DNA of 64,000 bases, from contig CANFCG010000005.1 of assembly GCA_947445115.1 (NCBI GenBank), positions 1-64,000 of the forward strand, in the 5' to 3' direction. The notes under the pieces are model-generated. The model searched no databases. It saw nothing but the letters and a program-made list of their open reading frames with translations, and was not told the DNA's origin. This DNA comes from Comamonadaceae bacterium. Its GTDB lineage: Bacteria > Pseudomonadota > Gammaproteobacteria > Burkholderiales > Burkholderiaceae_C. The stretch's first letter is position 1. Every line of letters starts with the position of its first letter. Positions 18,612 through 29,757 of the stretch are shown here, piece after piece. The translations under genes and the position numbers were made by a program.

Positions 18612-19148
18612 ATGCGCCTCACTACCAAAGGTCGTTTTGCAGTTACTGCCATGATTGACATTGGTCTTCGCGTGGCGAATGGTCCTGTCACCTTGGCTGG
18701 CATTGCTGAGCGGCAGCAGATTTCGCTCTCGTATCTTGAGCAACTCTTTGCCAAATTACGGCGTAAATCCTTAGTCGAAGCGGTGCGCGGACCAGGTGGT
18801 GGCTACACGCTGTCGCGGAGCATGGACTTGATGTCTGTCGCCGACATCATCACGGCGGTTGATGAGACGATTGATGCCACCAGCTGCGGTGGTCGGCAAG
18901 ATTGCGCTGATGACGGTGGCATGTGTATGACGCATGACCTCTGGGAGTCGCTCAACCAGCACATGTTTAAGTTTTTGGATGCGATCACACTCGATAAATT
19001 GGTTGCGGAGCAAATCGACAACGGGTGGTCAATCGATGGCAAGGGCGCGGGCATCAAAAAGCAAGTCATCGCTAAGCCGATGACTTTGAAGGCGCCCAAT
19101 TCGGTATTTAATATTGGCTCGTTTAGCAGCTTTGGCGGTAAATCATGA
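18612..19148 (+). CDS. iscR: Iron-sulfur cluster regulator IscR
   Basis: 178-residue Rrf2-family winged-helix regulator that senses [2Fe-2S] status. It starts [17 protein letters not shown]; an upstream in-frame start would add 14 residues not found in the family. The recognition helix lies in [17 protein letters not shown], the wing in [12 protein letters not shown]. Cluster ligands are the three cysteines in [17 protein letters not shown] and the His in THDLW. First gene of the ISC operon; the stop overlaps the iscS start as ATGA. An IscR-type site upstream suggests autorepression when cluster supply is adequate. Confidence 0.97.
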   Translation: MRLTTKGRFAVTAMIDIGLRVANGPVTLAGIAERQQISLSYLEQLFAKLRRKSLVEAVRGPGGGYTLSRSMDLMSVADIITAVDETIDATSCGGRQDCADDGGMCMTHDLWESLNQHMFKFLDAITLDKLVAEQIDNGWSIDGKGAGIKKQVIAKPMTLKAPNSVFNIGSFSSFGGKS

Positions 19149-20365
19149 ACAGTACACCTCATTTCCCCATTTACATGGACTACAGCGCCACTAATCCGTG
19201 CGACCCGCGCGTGGTCGATGCCATGATTCCATGGCTGCGCGAGCATTTTGGCAACCCTGCGTCGCGCTCGCACGCATGGGGCTGGGAAGCAGAAGCAGCT
19301 GTGGAAGATGCGCGTGGCAATGTCGCAGCCCTTATTGGTGCTGATGTGCGCGAAATCGTGTGGACATCGGGTGCGACCGAGTCGAACAACTTGGCCATCA
19401 AAGGCGCGGCGCAGTTTTACAAAACCAAGGGCAAGCACCTCATCACTGTCAAGACCGAGCACAAAGCCGTGCTGGACACCATGCGCGAGTTGGAGCGCCA
19501 AGGTTTTGAAGTGACCTACCTTGATGTACAAGAAGACGGTTTGCTGAATTTGGATGTGTTCAAAGCGGCTATTCGCCCCGACACCATTTTGGCTAGCGTG
19601 ATGTTCGTCAACAACGAAATCGGCGTGATTCAAGATGTGGCAGCAATTGGTAATATCTGCCGCGAGCGCGGCGTGATCTTCCACTCCGATGCTGCCCAAG
19701 CCACAGGCCGCGTGGATATTGACCTCGCGACCTTGCCGATTGATTTGATGAGTCTCACCTCGCACAAAACCTATGGACCCAAAGGCATTGGCGCACTCTA
19801 TGTTCGGCGCAAACCGCGCATCCGTTTAGAAGCGCAAATGCACGGCGGCGGACACGAGCGCGGTATGCGTTCGGGCACGCTTCCAACGCACCAATGCGTC
19901 GGCATGGGCGAGGCTTACCGCATCGCCAAGTTGGAGATGTTTGATGAAAACAAACGCATCGCGGCTTTGAGAGATCGTTTGCTGAATGGCTTGAAAGACA
20001 TCGAGCAAGTGTTCATCAACGGACACGAAACGCGCCGCGTACCGCACAACCTGAACATGAGTTTTAACTACGTGGAAGGCGAGTCGCTGATCATGGGTAT
20101 CAAAGGACTCGCGGTGTCTAGTGGTTCGGCCTGTACCAGCGCCAGCTTAGAGCCAAGCTATGTGCTGCGTGCCCTGGGGCGCAGCGACGAGCTTGCGCAC
20201 TCTAGCCTTCGCATGACGATTGGCCGTTGGACAACCGAAGAAGAAATGGATTTCGCCGTCAAGACCATCAAGGAAAACGTTGCCAAGCTACGCGATCTCT
20301 CGCCATTGTGGGAGATGTACCAAGACGGCATTGATATCTCTACGATTCAGTGGTCAGCACATTAA
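19145..20365 (+). CDS. iscS: Cysteine desulfurase IscS
   Basis: 406-residue PLP enzyme that converts cysteine to alanine and passes the sulfur to IscU and other acceptors. The N-terminus is [21 protein letters not shown] contacts are in [10 protein letters not shown] and [10 protein letters not shown], and the PLP lysine is in [14 protein letters not shown]. The active-site cysteine is in [20 protein letters not shown], the long-loop type of IscS rather than SufS. Length is standard. Cotranscribed with iscR and iscU. Confidence 0.98.
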   Translation: MNSTPHFPIYMDYSATNPCDPRVVDAMIPWLREHFGNPASRSHAWGWEAEAAVEDARGNVAALIGADVREIVWTSGATESNNLAIKGAAQFYKTKGKHLITVKTEHKAVLDTMRELERQGFEVTYLDVQEDGLLNLDVFKAAIRPDTILASVMFVNNEIGVIQDVAAIGNICRERGVIFHSDAAQATGRVDIDLATLPIDLMSLTSHKTYGPKGIGALYVRRKPRIRLEAQMHGGGHERGMRSGTLPTHQCVGMGEAYRIAKLEMFDENKRIAALRDRLLNGLKDIEQVFINGHETRRVPHNLNMSFNYVEGESLIMGIKGLAVSSGSACTSASLEPSYVLRALGRSDELAHSSLRMTIGRWTTEEEMDFAVKTIKENVAKLRDLSPLWEMYQDGIDISTIQWSAH

Positions 20366-20390
20366 TTTTGAATTTTCAAAGGAGCACATC

Positions 20391-20789
20391 ATGGCTTATT
20401 CAGACAAAGTAGTCGATCACTACGAAAACCCACGCAATGTCGGCAGCTTCGACAAGGGCGACGACTCCGTTGGCACGGGCATGGTCGGTGCACCTGCTTG
20501 CGGCGACGTGATGAAGTTGCAAATCAAGGTGAATCCTGTCACGGGGATCATTGAAGACGCACGCTTTAAAACCTACGGCTGCGGATCGGCCATTGCGTCT
20601 AGCTCGCTAGTGACCGAGTGGGTCAAGGGCAAGACGCTAGACGAAGCGGCGGCACTCAAAAACAGCCAAATCGCTGAAGAGTTGGCTTTGCCGCCCGTCA
20701 AGATTCACTGCTCCATCCTTGCGGAAGACGCGATCAAGGCGGCAGTGAATGACTACAAATCAAAAATGGGAACGGCCATCGCCGCTTAA
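20391..20789 (+). CDS. iscU: Iron-sulfur cluster scaffold IscU
   Basis: 132-residue scaffold on which clusters are assembled. The three ligand cysteines are in APACGDVMK, TYGCGSAIASSS and VKIHCSILAEDA; the Asp next to the first is kept. The HscA-binding LPPVK motif is present (LALPPVKIHC). An ATG preceded by AGGAG is used; longer in-frame openings run into iscS and are not real. Twenty-five bases after iscS. Confidence 0.98.
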   Translation: MAYSDKVVDHYENPRNVGSFDKGDDSVGTGMVGAPACGDVMKLQIKVNPVTGIIEDARFKTYGCGSAIASSSLVTEWVKGKTLDEAAALKNSQIAEELALPPVKIHCSILAEDAIKAAVNDYKSKMGTAIAA

Positions 20790-20795
20790 ATTTTC

Positions 20796-21119
20796 ATGTC
20801 CGTTACGCTTTCTGAAACTGCTGCCCGACACGTCAATCGCTACCTCGCCAAGCGTGGCAAGGGCTTGGGTGTGCGCCTTGGCGTAAAGACCACAGGCTGC
20901 TCGGGTCTGGCGTACAAGCTGGAATACGTTGACGAACAAGCGCCCGAAGACGTTGTGTTTGAAGACCGCGGCATCAAGGTGCTGGTTGATCCGAAAAGCT
21001 TGCCATACATCGAAGGCACGCTGCTTGACTACACACGCGAAGGCTTGAACGAAGGCTTTAAATTTAGCAACCCCAACGAGCGCGATCGCTGCGGCTGCGG
21101 TGAGTCATTCCGCGTCTAG
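20796..21119 (+). CDS. iscA: Iron-sulfur cluster assembly protein IscA
   Basis: 107-residue A-type carrier. It has the conserved first cysteine in [16 protein letters not shown] and the C-terminal CGCG pair (DRCGCGESF). It delivers clusters, mainly [4Fe-4S], to target proteins. Position six bases after iscU and just before hscB is the standard ISC order. Confidence 0.97.
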   Translation: MSVTLSETAARHVNRYLAKRGKGLGVRLGVKTTGCSGLAYKLEYVDEQAPEDVVFEDRGIKVLVDPKSLPYIEGTLLDYTREGLNEGFKFSNPNERDRCGCGESFRV

Positions 21120-21125
21120 TTCGCA

Positions 21126-21644
21126 ATGGGTGATTCGCCGTTAAGCCTTGCCAGCAATGACTTTTCGCTGTTTGGAATTTCAGAGCAATTTGCTTTAAAT
21201 GCGTCAGCGCTAACCGATAAATGGAAAGCGCTTCAGCGCGAAGCGCACCCTGATAAATTTGCGTCGCAAGGCGCATCGGCACAGCGGTTGGCGATGCAAT
21301 GGAGTGTGCGAATTAACGAGGCGTATCAGCGATTAAAAGATCCTCTCAAACGAGCTGCGTATCTTTGTGAGTTGCGCGGCGCCGCCATCAACGCTGAAAA
21401 CAACACCGCCATGCCCGCCGCATTTTTGATGCAGCAAATTGAGTGGCGCGAAGCTGCGGATGAGGCAACCAGCGATGAACAAATTGAAACACTCTTGACC
21501 GAGGTGTCTGCGCACAAACAAACATTGCTAGCCCAATGTGGACAAGCCTTAGACGAGAGTAATAGCCCGCAAGCCGCGTCTGATATGGTGCGCCGGCTTA
21601 TGTTTATCGATAAATTTGAATTTGAATTAGCAGATCGACTCTAA
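21126..21644 (+). CDS. hscB: Co-chaperone HscB
   Basis: 172-residue J-domain protein that brings loaded IscU to HscA. The J domain fills the first 75 or so residues, with FSLFGISEQFALN at the start and the HPD tripeptide in REAHPDKFAS. The C-terminal helical domain (about 90-172) has the AAFLMQQIEWRE block that contacts IscU. Six bases after iscA. Confidence 0.95.
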   Translation: MGDSPLSLASNDFSLFGISEQFALNASALTDKWKALQREAHPDKFASQGASAQRLAMQWSVRINEAYQRLKDPLKRAAYLCELRGAAINAENNTAMPAAFLMQQIEWREAADEATSDEQIETLLTEVSAHKQTLLAQCGQALDESNSPQAASDMVRRLMFIDKFEFELADRL

Positions 21645-21659
21645 AAACACGCATTACTC

Positions 21660-23465
21660 ATGGCTCTCCTGCAAATCTCCGAACCCAACCAAGCGCCCGA
21701 TCCTCATGCGCGCCGTATCGCCATCGGCATTGACCTTGGCACCACGCATTCGCTGGTGGCGAGTGTGCGAAGCGGCGTGGCGGAATGCCTGCCCGATGAG
21801 CAAGGACGCGTGCTTTTGCCGTCGGTTGTTCGTTACGTTTTGAATGACAAACGCGAGATTGGTTTTGCGGCAGTGGCTGCGCAAGTGAGTGATCCTGCCA
21901 ACACCATCGCGTCGGTCAAAAGACTGATGGGGCGTGGCTTAGCGGATATTGCTCACGTAGCATCACTGCCGTACCACTTGGCCGCAAAAGATGGCATGGT
22001 TGCTATTCAAACTGCCTTTGGCGAGAAGTCGCCCGTCGAGGTCAGCGCTGAGATCTTGGCGACGCTTCGTTACCGAGCCGAAGACACGTTTGATGACGAT
22101 ATTTTTGGCGCCGTCATTACCGTTCCCGCCTACTTTGACGATGCCCAGCGCCAAGCCACAAAGGATGCGGCGCAGCTCGCGGGTCTCCATGTGCTGCGCT
22201 TGATTAATGAGCCCACAGCGGCGGCGATTGCGTATGGCTTGGATAACGCATCCGAAGGTGTATTTGCTATCTACGATTTGGGTGGAGGCACGTTTGATAT
22301 CTCCATCTTGCGGTTGTCGCAAGGCGTGTTTGAGGTGATCGCCACGGGCGGTGATTCTGCCTTGGGTGGGGATGATTACGACCACGCGTTGACTGAATTT
22401 TTTAAAGGGCGTATCAGTCAATTTGAAGCACGAAAAATCAAAGAGAAACTGACAATTGAATCGCTGGTTCAGGTTGGCGAGCAAACGATTATGCGCGAGC
22501 AGTTTGTAGAAATCACCAAGCCGCTGACCGATCGCACGATGGCAGCGGTTAAAAAAACCCTGCGCGATGCCAAACTCAAACCTGCGGATATCGATGGCAC
22601 GGTGATGGTGGGTGGCTCGACGCGGATGCCCCATATTCAGGCGGTTGTGGGCGAGTTCTTTGGCAAGCTGCCACTCACCAATCTCAATCCTGATGAAGTA
22701 GTGGCGCTTGGTGCTGCCATTCAAGCTAACCAATTGGCGGGTAATAAAACAGGTACGGATGCGGACGATATGCTGCTGCTGGACGTGATTCCGCTCTCAC
22801 TTGGTATCGAGACCATGGGCGGTTTGGTTGAGCGTATCGTGCCGCGCAATCAGACGATTCCGACCGCGATGGCGCAAGATTTCACGACCTACAAAGATGG
22901 GCAAACGGTGCTAGCACTGCACGTGGTACAGGGCGAGCGCGACTTGGTGGCGGATTGCCGCAGCTTGGCGCGGTTCGAGCTGCGCGGCATTCCGCCAATG
23001 GCGGCGGGCGCAGCCAAGATTCGAGTTACGTTTACGATAGATGCGGACGGCCTGCTCAGCGTGGCAGCGGTGGAGCAGCACTCGGGCGTGGCGGCGCAGA
23101 TTAACGTCAAGCCCAGCTACGGGCTCACGGATGAGCAAATCGCCACCATGTTGCGCGAGAGTTTTTCTACCGCCAGCCAAGACATGGCGGCGCGGGCACT
23201 GGCAGAAGCACGGCTAGAGGCTGATCGCATGGTGATTGCTGTGCAGTCGGCGCTAGGCAGTGACCGTGATTTGCTGGACGCGGCATCGCAAGCGCAGATT
23301 GACGAGTTGGTGGCGACTTGCATGGCATCCAAAACGCTGGAGGATGCTAAGGCGATTGAGCAAGCGACCGCCAATTTAGGCAAGGCGACAGAAGCCTTCG
23401 CCGCCGCACGCATGAACGCGGGCATTACGCGTGCGCTGGCGGGCAAAAACATCGAGAATATCTAA
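21660..23465 (+). CDS. hscA: Iron-sulfur cluster chaperone HscA (Hsp70 family)
   Basis: 601-residue DnaK-like ATPase that releases clusters from IscU. ATPase-domain marks: [57 protein letters not shown] and [11 protein letters not shown]. The substrate-binding part begins after [14 protein letters not shown]. Slightly shorter than the E. coli protein (616 residues). It has a 19-residue lead before the first strand, as usual for HscA. Confidence 0.97.
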   Translation: MALLQISEPNQAPDPHARRIAIGIDLGTTHSLVASVRSGVAECLPDEQGRVLLPSVVRYVLNDKREIGFAAVAAQVSDPANTIASVKRLMGRGLADIAHVASLPYHLAAKDGMVAIQTAFGEKSPVEVSAEILATLRYRAEDTFDDDIFGAVITVPAYFDDAQRQATKDAAQLAGLHVLRLINEPTAAAIAYGLDNASEGVFAIYDLGGGTFDISILRLSQGVFEVIATGGDSALGGDDYDHALTEFFKGRISQFEARKIKEKLTIESLVQVGEQTIMREQFVEITKPLTDRTMAAVKKTLRDAKLKPADIDGTVMVGGSTRMPHIQAVVGEFFGKLPLTNLNPDEVVALGAAIQANQLAGNKTGTDADDMLLLDVIPLSLGIETMGGLVERIVPRNQTIPTAMAQDFTTYKDGQTVLALHVVQGERDLVADCRSLARFELRGIPPMAAGAAKIRVTFTIDADGLLSVAAVEQHSGVAAQINVKPSYGLTDEQIATMLRESFSTASQDMAARALAEARLEADRMVIAVQSALGSDRDLLDAASQAQIDELVATCMASKTLEDAKAIEQATANLGKATEAFAAARMNAGITRALAGKNIENI

Positions 23466-23467
23466 TT

Positions 23468-23806
23468 ATGACCATTATCAAAATCCTCCCACATCCTGAG
23501 CTTTGCCCGCAGGGCACGTCCATCAAGGCTTCCAGCGGAGATAGTATTTGCGAAGCGCTCTTGGAGCACGGCATTGCGATCGAGCACGCCTGCGACATGA
23601 GTTGCGCTTGCACGACCTGTCACATCATCGTGCGCGAGGGCTTTACTAGTCTGAATGAATTGGACGAAAACGAAGAAGATTTGCTTGATCGAGCATGGGG
23701 GCTAGAGCCCAATTCCCGCTTATCGTGCCAAGCGTATGTGGGGCAAACGGATTTGGTGGTGGAAATTCCAAAATACACCATCAATCACGCTAAAGAACTT
23801 CATTAA
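23468..23806 (+). CDS. fdx: Ferredoxin, [2Fe-2S], ISC type
   Basis: 112-residue ferredoxin that supplies electrons for cluster assembly. Ligand cysteines are in HACDMSCACTTCHI (CX5CX2C) and, further on, in SRLSCQAYV. It starts two bases after hscA and ends the ISC operon. No iscX gene follows. Confidence 0.96.
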   Translation: MTIIKILPHPELCPQGTSIKASSGDSICEALLEHGIAIEHACDMSCACTTCHIIVREGFTSLNELDENEEDLLDRAWGLEPNSRLSCQAYVGQTDLVVEIPKYTINHAKELH

Positions 23807-23825
23807 ACCGTAGGAGGGAACCGAC

Positions 23826-24548
23826 ATGCGCCAAATCATGCTGGATACCGAAACCACAGGGCTTTCGCCTGCTACGGGTGACCGCGTGGTGGAACTGGGT
23901 TGCGTGGAGTTGCTTAATCGCAAGCTGACGGGCAACAATAAACATTACTACCTCAATCCTGAGCGCGAGAGCGATGAGGGCGCTTTGCGTGTTCACGGCC
24001 TCACGACCGAATTTTTGAGCGACAAACCCAAGTTTGTCGACATTGCCGATGATTTTTTAGCCTACATCGCAGGGGCAGACGAAATCATCATCCATAACGC
24101 GCCGTTTGACGTGGGATTTTTAGAGGCAGAACTCAAACGCGCAGGCAAAAATCGTTTTTCCAGCGTGGTCACCAAGGTGGTGGACTCGTTGGCGATGGCC
24201 AAGCACCAATACCCTGGCAAGCGCAACAGCCTAGACGCACTGTGCGACCGCTTGGGCGTGGATAACTCGGGTCGTAAGCTGCACGGAGCGCTGTTAGATG
24301 CGGAACTACTGGCTGACGTTTATATCGGCCTCACTCGCGGACAGGATGCACTTTTAATGGACAGTGCAAGCGAGCAGAAGTCAGTTGCTACGATGAGCGT
24401 TGACTTCAGTCAATTTGAACTCACTGTTTTGCAGGCTAATGAGAGTGAAATGGGCGAACACGAAGCCATGCTTTTACAGCTAGATAAAGCCAGTGGTGGA
24501 AAAACTGTTTGGAGACAGGCTTGTCAAATAGGACAACCTGCTTTATAA
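23826..24548 (+). CDS. dnaQ: DNA polymerase III epsilon subunit (3'-5' proofreading exonuclease)
   Basis: 240-residue DEDDh exonuclease. ExoI is MLDTETTGLSP, ExoII is IIIHNAPFDVGFLEAEL, and ExoIIIe is KLHGALLDAELLADVY with catalytic His and Asp. The C-terminal 40 or so residues are the variable linker and polymerase-binding tail. A strong AGGAGG precedes the ATG. Being separate from a polymerase gene, it should proofread as part of Pol III core. Its last codons contain the promoter of the following tRNA-Arg. Confidence 0.93.
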   Translation: MRQIMLDTETTGLSPATGDRVVELGCVELLNRKLTGNNKHYYLNPERESDEGALRVHGLTTEFLSDKPKFVDIADDFLAYIAGADEIIIHNAPFDVGFLEAELKRAGKNRFSSVVTKVVDSLAMAKHQYPGKRNSLDALCDRLGVDNSGRKLHGALLDAELLADVYIGLTRGQDALLMDSASEQKSVATMSVDFSQFELTVLQANESEMGEHEAMLLQLDKASGGKTVWRQACQIGQPAL

Positions 24549-24549
24549 T
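24521..24549 (+). promoter_or_regulatory. Sigma-70 promoter for tRNA-Arg, inside the 3' end of dnaQ
   Basis: TTGTCA (24521-24526) and a perfect TATAAT (24544-24549) are 17 bases apart; the tRNA begins 11 bases after the -10 element. The promoter lies almost wholly inside the last dnaQ codons. Confidence 0.85.
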
Positions 24550-24559
24550 TCGGTTTGTC

Positions 24560-24636
24560 GCGGCTGTAGCTCAGTTGGATAGAGTATCTGGCTACGAACC
24601 AGAGGGTCGTGGGTTCAATTCCTGCCAGCCGCACCA
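24560..24636 (+). tRNA. tRNA-Arg (ACG)
   Basis: A 77-base cloverleaf with encoded CCA. The acceptor stem GCGGCTG pairs with CAGCCGC; the anticodon stem TCTGG/CCAGA encloses CTACGAA, giving anticodon ACG (inosine-modified, reads CGN). The T arm contains GGGTTCAATTCC. Confidence 0.98.
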
Positions 24637-24645
24637 AAGTATGAA

Positions 24646-24675
24646 AGCCCTTGATTGAGAAATCAAGGGCTTTTT
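24646..24675 (+). terminator. Intrinsic terminator after tRNA-Arg
   Basis: AGCCCTTGATT and AATCAAGGGCT form an 11-bp perfect stem with a 4-base loop and TTTTT. It separates the rightward tRNA gene from the convergent greA gene and may also act on the minus strand. Confidence 0.9.
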
Positions 24676-24690
24676 GCTTTTTGGAATTGA

Positions 24691-25173
24691 TTAAATGTAT
24701 TGAACCGCAACGATTTCGTAGTGCTTTGTGCCGCTGGGCGTGACAACCTCAACGCTGTCGCCTTCGTTTTTGCCAATCAAAGCGCGAGCAATAGGCGATG
24801 AAAAATTGACTAACCCAAGTTTAATGTCGGCCTCGTCCTCGCCCACGATTTGATACTTGATGGAAGCGCCCGTGTCTTCGTCTTCCAGCTCAATCGTCGC
24901 GCCAAATACGACTCGTCCTCCCGCATCAAGTTCGGATGGAACGATTACCGAGGCCGCGCCTAGCTTGCCCTCGATGTCTTTGATGCGGCCTTCGATAAAG
25001 CCTTGGCGCTCTTTGGCTGCGTCGTAATCAGCGTTTTCGGACAAATCGCCTTGCGCGCGTGCTTCAGAGATTGCCATGATGACGGCTGGACGCTCTTTCA
25101 TCTTGAGATTGAGGAGTTCAGCTTTGAGCTTTTCAGCGCCGTTTTTAGTAATGGGGTAAGTGCTTGTTGCCAT
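24691..25173 (-). CDS. greA: Transcription elongation factor GreA
   Basis: 160-residue factor that stimulates RNA cleavage by stalled RNA polymerase. The N-terminal coiled coil (about residues 10-75) includes the tip motif ARAQGDLSENADYDAAKE with the acidic residues that reach the active site. The C-terminal FKBP-like domain includes GEDEADI..GLVNFSSPIARALIGK. Length is normal. It follows carB on the same strand past a strong hairpin. Confidence 0.97.
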   Translation of the reverse strand: MATSTYPITKNGAEKLKAELLNLKMKERPAVIMAISEARAQGDLSENADYDAAKERQGFIEGRIKDIEGKLGAASVIVPSELDAGGRVVFGATIELEDEDTGASIKYQIVGEDEADIKLGLVNFSSPIARALIGKNEGDSVEVVTPSGTKHYEIVAVQYI

Positions 25174-25204
25174 TGAATAGTCTGCTCGTTCTAGGAAATA
25201 TAAA

Positions 25205-25234
25205 GGGACAGTGCAGACTTCGCTGCACTGTCCC
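25205..25234 (-). terminator. Strong hairpin between carB and greA
   Basis: GGGACAGTGCAG and CTGCACTGTCCC form a perfect 12-bp stem with a 6-base loop, 25 bases after the carB stop. On the minus strand it is followed by TTTATATTT, an imperfect U tract, so it probably ends or attenuates the carAB transcript before greA. Confidence 0.65.
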
Positions 25235-25259
25235 CTGTGGGTTATCGTATGCGTGAATT

Positions 25260-28200
25260 CTATTTCAAACGACTATGCATTTCTTGAACAGAAATGACAC
25301 CAAGATTATCCAAATACTTCATACCCGCCACAGCCGCTTCGGCGGCGGCAATGGTGGTGAATGTTGTCACTCTGCCAAGCAAGCTGCTCACACGAATCGC
25401 ACGCGAGTCACTGATCGCATTGCGCTTTTCTTCCACGGTATTGATGACCAAACAAATCTGGTTGTTTTTGATGCTGTCCACAATGTGTGGACGGCCTTGC
25501 GCCACCTTGTTCACCACGCTGCACGCCAAGCCTGCTGCGCTAATGGCCGCTTGCGTGCCACCTGTGGCCACCAGATCAAAGCCCATATCCAGTAAGGCTT
25601 TGGCTACTTTGACGGCACGCGGCTTGTCGTTGTTTTTGACCGTCATAAAGACAGTCTTGACTGCATCAGAGGCACGTGGAATGCGGGTTCCTGCGCCGAT
25701 TTGGCTTTTAATAAACGCTTCACCAAAGGTATCTCCCACACCCATCACTTCGCCCGTCGATTTCATTTCAGGGCCAAGAATGGTGTCTACGCCTGGGAAC
25801 TTGACGAAGGGGAACACCGCTTCTTTCACGCTGAAGTAGGGCGGTGTGACTTCTTTGGTGATGCCTTGATCGGCAAGCGTTCGGCCCGCCATGCAACGCG
25901 CCGCCACCTTGGCTAGTTGAATGCCCGTTGCCTTGCTCACAAACGGTACGGTGCGGCTTGCCCGTGGGTTGACTTCCAGCACGTAGATCACATCTTTGCC
26001 ATCGCGGTGTTGGATGGCAAACTGCACATTCATCAAACCGACGACATGCAAAGCGCCAGCCATGGCAACGGTTTGACGTTTGATCTCTGTGATGGTCTCG
26101 CTAGACAACGAATACGGTGGCAACGAGCAAGCCGAATCGCCACTGTGCACGCCCGCTTGCTCAATGTGCTCCATCACGCCGCCAATTAAAGTAGCGCCCG
26201 ATGCGTCGCGGATGCAGTCCACATCGCACTCAATCGCGTCGTTCAAAAAACGATCCAATAGCACGGGGGAGTCGTGGCTGACTTTGACGGCCTCTTTCAT
26301 GTAGCGCTCAAGGTCGCGCTGCTCGTGCACGATCTCCATCGCGCGGCCACCCAGCACATAGCTTGGGCGCACGACCAGTGGGTAGCCCAAGCTGGACGCG
26401 GCTTCTAAGGCCTGCGGCTCGGTACGCGCCGTGGCGTTTGGCGGCTGGAGCAGGCCTAGTTTGTGTAGCAATTTTTGAAAGCGCTCGCGGTCTTCGGCGG
26501 CGTCAATCATGTCGGGTGTGGTGCCAATAATGGGCACGCCATTGGCTTCTAAATCCAGCGCGAGTTTGAGTGGTGTTTGACCGCCGTATTGCACGATCAC
26601 ACCAATGGGTTTTTCAATCGCCACGATTTCCAGCACGTCTTCCAAGGTAACGGGCTCAAAGTAGAGGCGGTCGCTGGTATCGTAGTCGGTGGAGACAGTT
26701 TCGGGGTTGCAGTTGACCATGATGGTCTCGTAGCCGTCTTCGCGCATAGCGAGCGCAGCGTGTACGCAGCAGTAATCAAACTCGATGCCTTGGCCGATGC
26801 GATTAGGACCACCGCCCAGCACCATGATCTTTTTCTTCTGCGCAGGCGCTGCCTCGCACTCGGCTTGCACGCCCAGTGTTTCGCTGACTTCATAGGTTGA
26901 ATACAAGTAAGCTGTTTGCGTAGAAAACTCTGCGGCGCAGGTATCGACGCGTTTGTAGACAGGGCGAACCTTCAAGGCGTGGCGATACTCGCGAACCGCA
27001 GTGGGCGTGGCTTGCAAGAGTTTTGCCATCCGGCGATCGGAGAAACCTTTCATCTTTAGCGTGCGCATTTGCGCTGCGTCGATGTCGCCGAGCTTAGATT
27101 TTTCTAGCGCCAACTCAATCTTCACAATCTCTTCGATTTGCACCAAGAACCAAGGGTCAATTTTGGTGAGTGCAAACACTTGGTCAACTGTGTAGCCCTT
27201 GGCGAAGGCATCGCCCACGTACCAAATACGCTCGGGGCCTGGGTGGCCGAGTTCTTGTTCTAGTAATTCCAAGTCTTGCGTTTTCTCATTCATGCCGTCT
27301 ACACCAACCTCTAGGGCTCGTAGTGCTTTTTGGAACGATTCTTGGAAAGTGCGGCCCATCGCCATCACCTCGCCCACGCTCTTCATTTGCGTCGTGAGTC
27401 GGCTATCCGCAGTCGGGAATTTTTCAAACGCAAAGCGCGGAATTTTGGTGACGACGTAGTCGATGGATGGCTCAAAACTAGCAGGCGTAGCACCGCCCGT
27501 GATGTCGTTTTTGAGTTCATCTAACGTGTAGCCCACAGCCAGCTTGGCCGCGACTTTAGCAATTGGGAATCCTGTGGCTTTAGACGCGAGCGCTGATGAG
27601 CGGCTCACGCGCGGGTTCATTTCAATCACCACCATGCGCCCATCTTTCGGGTTGATGGAGAACTGCACGTTCGATCCACCTGTATCCACCCCGATTTCCC
27701 GCAACACAGCAAGCGATGCATTACGTAGGATTTGATATTCTTTATCCGTCAACGTTTGCGCAGGTGCAACGGTGATCGAGTCGCCCGTGTGCACGCCCAT
27801 TGGGTCTAAATTTTCAATCGAGCAAACGATGATGCAGTTGTCCGCTTTGTCGCGCACGACTTCCATTTCGTACTCTTTCCACCCCAAAAGCGACTCTTCA
27901 ATTAAGAGTTCGTTGGTCGGCGAGGCTTCCAGTCCGCGCTTGCAGATCGTTTCAAACTCTTCCGCGTTATAGGCAATACCGCCGCCCGTGCCGCCTAGCG
28001 TAAAGCTGGGGCGAATCACCGTGGGGAAGCCCAGCGTTTTTTGCACGCCCCAAGCCTCGTCCATGGTGTGTGCAATACCAGAGCGAGCTGAGCCAAGACC
28101 AATCTTGGTCATCGCGTCTTTGAACTTCAGGCGGTCTTCGGCCTTATCAATCGCTTCAGGCGTTGCGCCAATCAGCTCGACGGGCATGCCCGTTGCTGCG

Positions 28201-28535
28201 CCCATGTACTTCTCTAAAATACCGTTGTGCCATAAATCGAGCGCGCAATTGAGGGCCGTCTGCCCGCCCATGGTTGGCAAGATCGCATCGGGTTTTTCAA
28301 TCGCAATAATTTTTTCGACCGTTTGCCATGTAATCGGCTCGATGTAGGTCACGTCCGCCGTAGCGGGGTCGGTCATGATGGTCGCTGGGTTGCTGTTAAT
28401 CAGCACCACGCGGTAACCCTCTTCGCGCAGAGCCTTGCAAGCTTGCACGCCCGAGTAGTCAAATTCGCAAGCTTGCCCAATGATGATGGGACCTGCGCCG
28501 ATGATGAGGATGGTTTGAAGATCTGTTCTTTTCAT
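25260..28535 (-). CDS. carB: Carbamoyl-phosphate synthase large subunit
   Basis: 1091-residue subunit that makes carbamoyl phosphate from bicarbonate, ammonia and two ATP for arginine and pyrimidine synthesis. It has the duplicated pre-ATP-grasp/ATP-grasp halves: [17 protein letters not shown] at the start and the second copy [17 protein letters not shown] near residue 580. ATP-grasp marks include [18 protein letters not shown] and [18 protein letters not shown]. The C-terminal allosteric MGS-like domain (about 955-1091) contains [16 protein letters not shown]. Thirteen bases after carA. Confidence 0.98.
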   Translation of the reverse strand: MKRTDLQTILIIGAGPIIIGQACEFDYSGVQACKALREEGYRVVLINSNPATIMTDPATADVTYIEPITWQTVEKIIAIEKPDAILPTMGGQTALNCALDLWHNGILEKYMGAATGMPVELIGATPEAIDKAEDRLKFKDAMTKIGLGSARSGIAHTMDEAWGVQKTLGFPTVIRPSFTLGGTGGGIAYNAEEFETICKRGLEASPTNELLIEESLLGWKEYEMEVVRDKADNCIIVCSIENLDPMGVHTGDSITVAPAQTLTDKEYQILRNASLAVLREIGVDTGGSNVQFSINPKDGRMVVIEMNPRVSRSSALASKATGFPIAKVAAKLAVGYTLDELKNDITGGATPASFEPSIDYVVTKIPRFAFEKFPTADSRLTTQMKSVGEVMAMGRTFQESFQKALRALEVGVDGMNEKTQDLELLEQELGHPGPERIWYVGDAFAKGYTVDQVFALTKIDPWFLVQIEEIVKIELALEKSKLGDIDAAQMRTLKMKGFSDRRMAKLLQATPTAVREYRHALKVRPVYKRVDTCAAEFSTQTAYLYSTYEVSETLGVQAECEAAPAQKKKIMVLGGGPNRIGQGIEFDYCCVHAALAMREDGYETIMVNCNPETVSTDYDTSDRLYFEPVTLEDVLEIVAIEKPIGVIVQYGGQTPLKLALDLEANGVPIIGTTPDMIDAAEDRERFQKLLHKLGLLQPPNATARTEPQALEAASSLGYPLVVRPSYVLGGRAMEIVHEQRDLERYMKEAVKVSHDSPVLLDRFLNDAIECDVDCIRDASGATLIGGVMEHIEQAGVHSGDSACSLPPYSLSSETITEIKRQTVAMAGALHVVGLMNVQFAIQHRDGKDVIYVLEVNPRASRTVPFVSKATGIQLAKVAARCMAGRTLADQGITKEVTPPYFSVKEAVFPFVKFPGVDTILGPEMKSTGEVMGVGDTFGEAFIKSQIGAGTRIPRASDAVKTVFMTVKNNDKPRAVKVAKALLDMGFDLVATGGTQAAISAAGLACSVVNKVAQGRPHIVDSIKNNQICLVINTVEEKRNAISDSRAIRVSSLLGRVTTFTTIAAAEAAVAGMKYLDNLGVISVQEMHSRLK

Positions 28536-28548
28536 TTTTGCTCTTCTT

Positions 28549-29757
28549 TTAGTTTTTGCTGGCCATCATGGCGATGAATTTGTCGAATAGCGTGCCGATG
28601 TCTTGTGGCCCCGGGCTGGCTTCGGGGTGACCTTGAAAGCTAAACGCTGGGCAGTCTGTGCGCTCTATGCCTTGCAGCGTGCCGTCAAACAGGCTGATGT
28701 GCGTGGGTTTTAGGTTCGCAGGCAATGTTTTCTCATCCACCGCAAACCCGTGGTTTTGGCTAGTGATGGCGACGTGACCTGTGGCCAAGTCCTTCACGGG
28801 GTGGTTTGCGCCGTGGTGACCAAACTTCATTTTGAAAGTTTTTGCGCCGCTGGCAAGTGCCATGATCTGGTGGCCTAAGCAGATGCCAAACAGTGGCAGG
28901 CCGCTCTGCATAAGGGCTGCAGCGGCACTCACCGCGTAATCGCATGGCTCTGGGTCGCCAGGGCCGTTGGAGAGGAAAACGCCGTTTGGCTTCAATGCAA
29001 GAACATCAGCGGCAGGCGTTTGTGCGGGCACAACGGTGACGCGGCAGCCGCGTGCGGCCAACATGCGCAGGATGTTGTGCTTCACACCAAAGTCGTAGGC
29101 GACAACATGAAACTGCGGCGCTGATTGCGTGCCAAAGTCTGGTATGTTGTCTGCGCCAAATAGCATCCATTCCGTTTGCGTCCACTCAAAGGTGGTTTTG
29201 GTACTAACGACCTTGGCTAAATCGAGTCCCGACATGCTGGGCGCTGCTTTTGCGAGTGCAATGGCTTGATCGATGTGTGCTTGTGCCACTACAACGCCCA
29301 CAGCTAAGCCCATGATGCAGCCGTTTTGTGCGCCGTGCGTACGCAAATGGCGTGTCAATTGGCGCGTATCAATGTTGCTGATCGCTACGGTTTTCGATTC
29401 AATCAAGTAGTCGCTCAGGCTTTGCGTACTTCTAAAGTTGGACGCGATGAGTGGTAAATCTTTGATGATGAGACCCGCTGCATAGACCTTGCTGGACTCG
29501 ACGTCTTGCGTATTGATTCCGTAATTGCCAATGTGCGGGTAGGTGAGGGTGACGATTTGCTGGCAGTAGCTTGGGTCAGTCAAGATTTCTTGATAACCCG
29601 TCATGGAGGTGTTGAAGACGACTTCGCCGACTGTGTGGCCACTAAATCCAATGGATTGACCGACAAAAACAGTGCCGTCGGCAAGGGCAAGAATAGCGGG
29701 GGGGTGCTTGGCCGCTAGGAGCGCCGAAAGGGTGATTTCAGGGGAAATAGAAGGCAT
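28549..29757 (-). CDS. carA: Carbamoyl-phosphate synthase small subunit (glutaminase)
   Basis: 402-residue subunit that releases ammonia from glutamine. The class I amidotransferase domain in the second half has the nucleophile in [13 protein letters not shown] and the His/Glu pair in [11 protein letters not shown]. The N-terminal half starts [33 protein letters not shown] in family fashion. The 137-base gap upstream to orn must hold its promoter; besides a CCCGA-type hairpin at about 29802-29824 I see nothing I can assign there. Confidence 0.98.
   Translation of the reverse strand: MPSISPEITLSALLAAKHPPAILALADGTVFVGQSIGFSGHTVGEVVFNTSMTGYQEILTDPSYCQQIVTLTYPHIGNYGINTQDVESSKVYAAGLIIKDLPLIASNFRSTQSLSDYLIESKTVAISNIDTRQLTRHLRTHGAQNGCIMGLAVGVVVAQAHIDQAIALAKAAPSMSGLDLAKVVSTKTTFEWTQTEWMLFGADNIPDFGTQSAPQFHVVAYDFGVKHNILRMLAARGCRVTVVPAQTPAADVLALKPNGVFLSNGPGDPEPCDYAVSAAAALMQSGLPLFGICLGHQIMALASGAKTFKMKFGHHGANHPVKDLATGHVAITSQNHGFAVDEKTLPANLKPTHISLFDGTLQGIERTDCPAFSFQGHPEASPGPQDIGTLFDKFIAMMASKN

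Noticed and set aside
18803-19765. A 320-codon open frame on the minus strand across iscR and iscS
   Set aside because: It lies wholly antisense to two clear ISC genes and has no ribosome binding site or family motifs; it follows from codon bias of the real genes.
21963-22733. A 256-codon open frame on the minus strand
   Set aside because: Lies inside hscA; the hscA motifs are all present on the plus strand.
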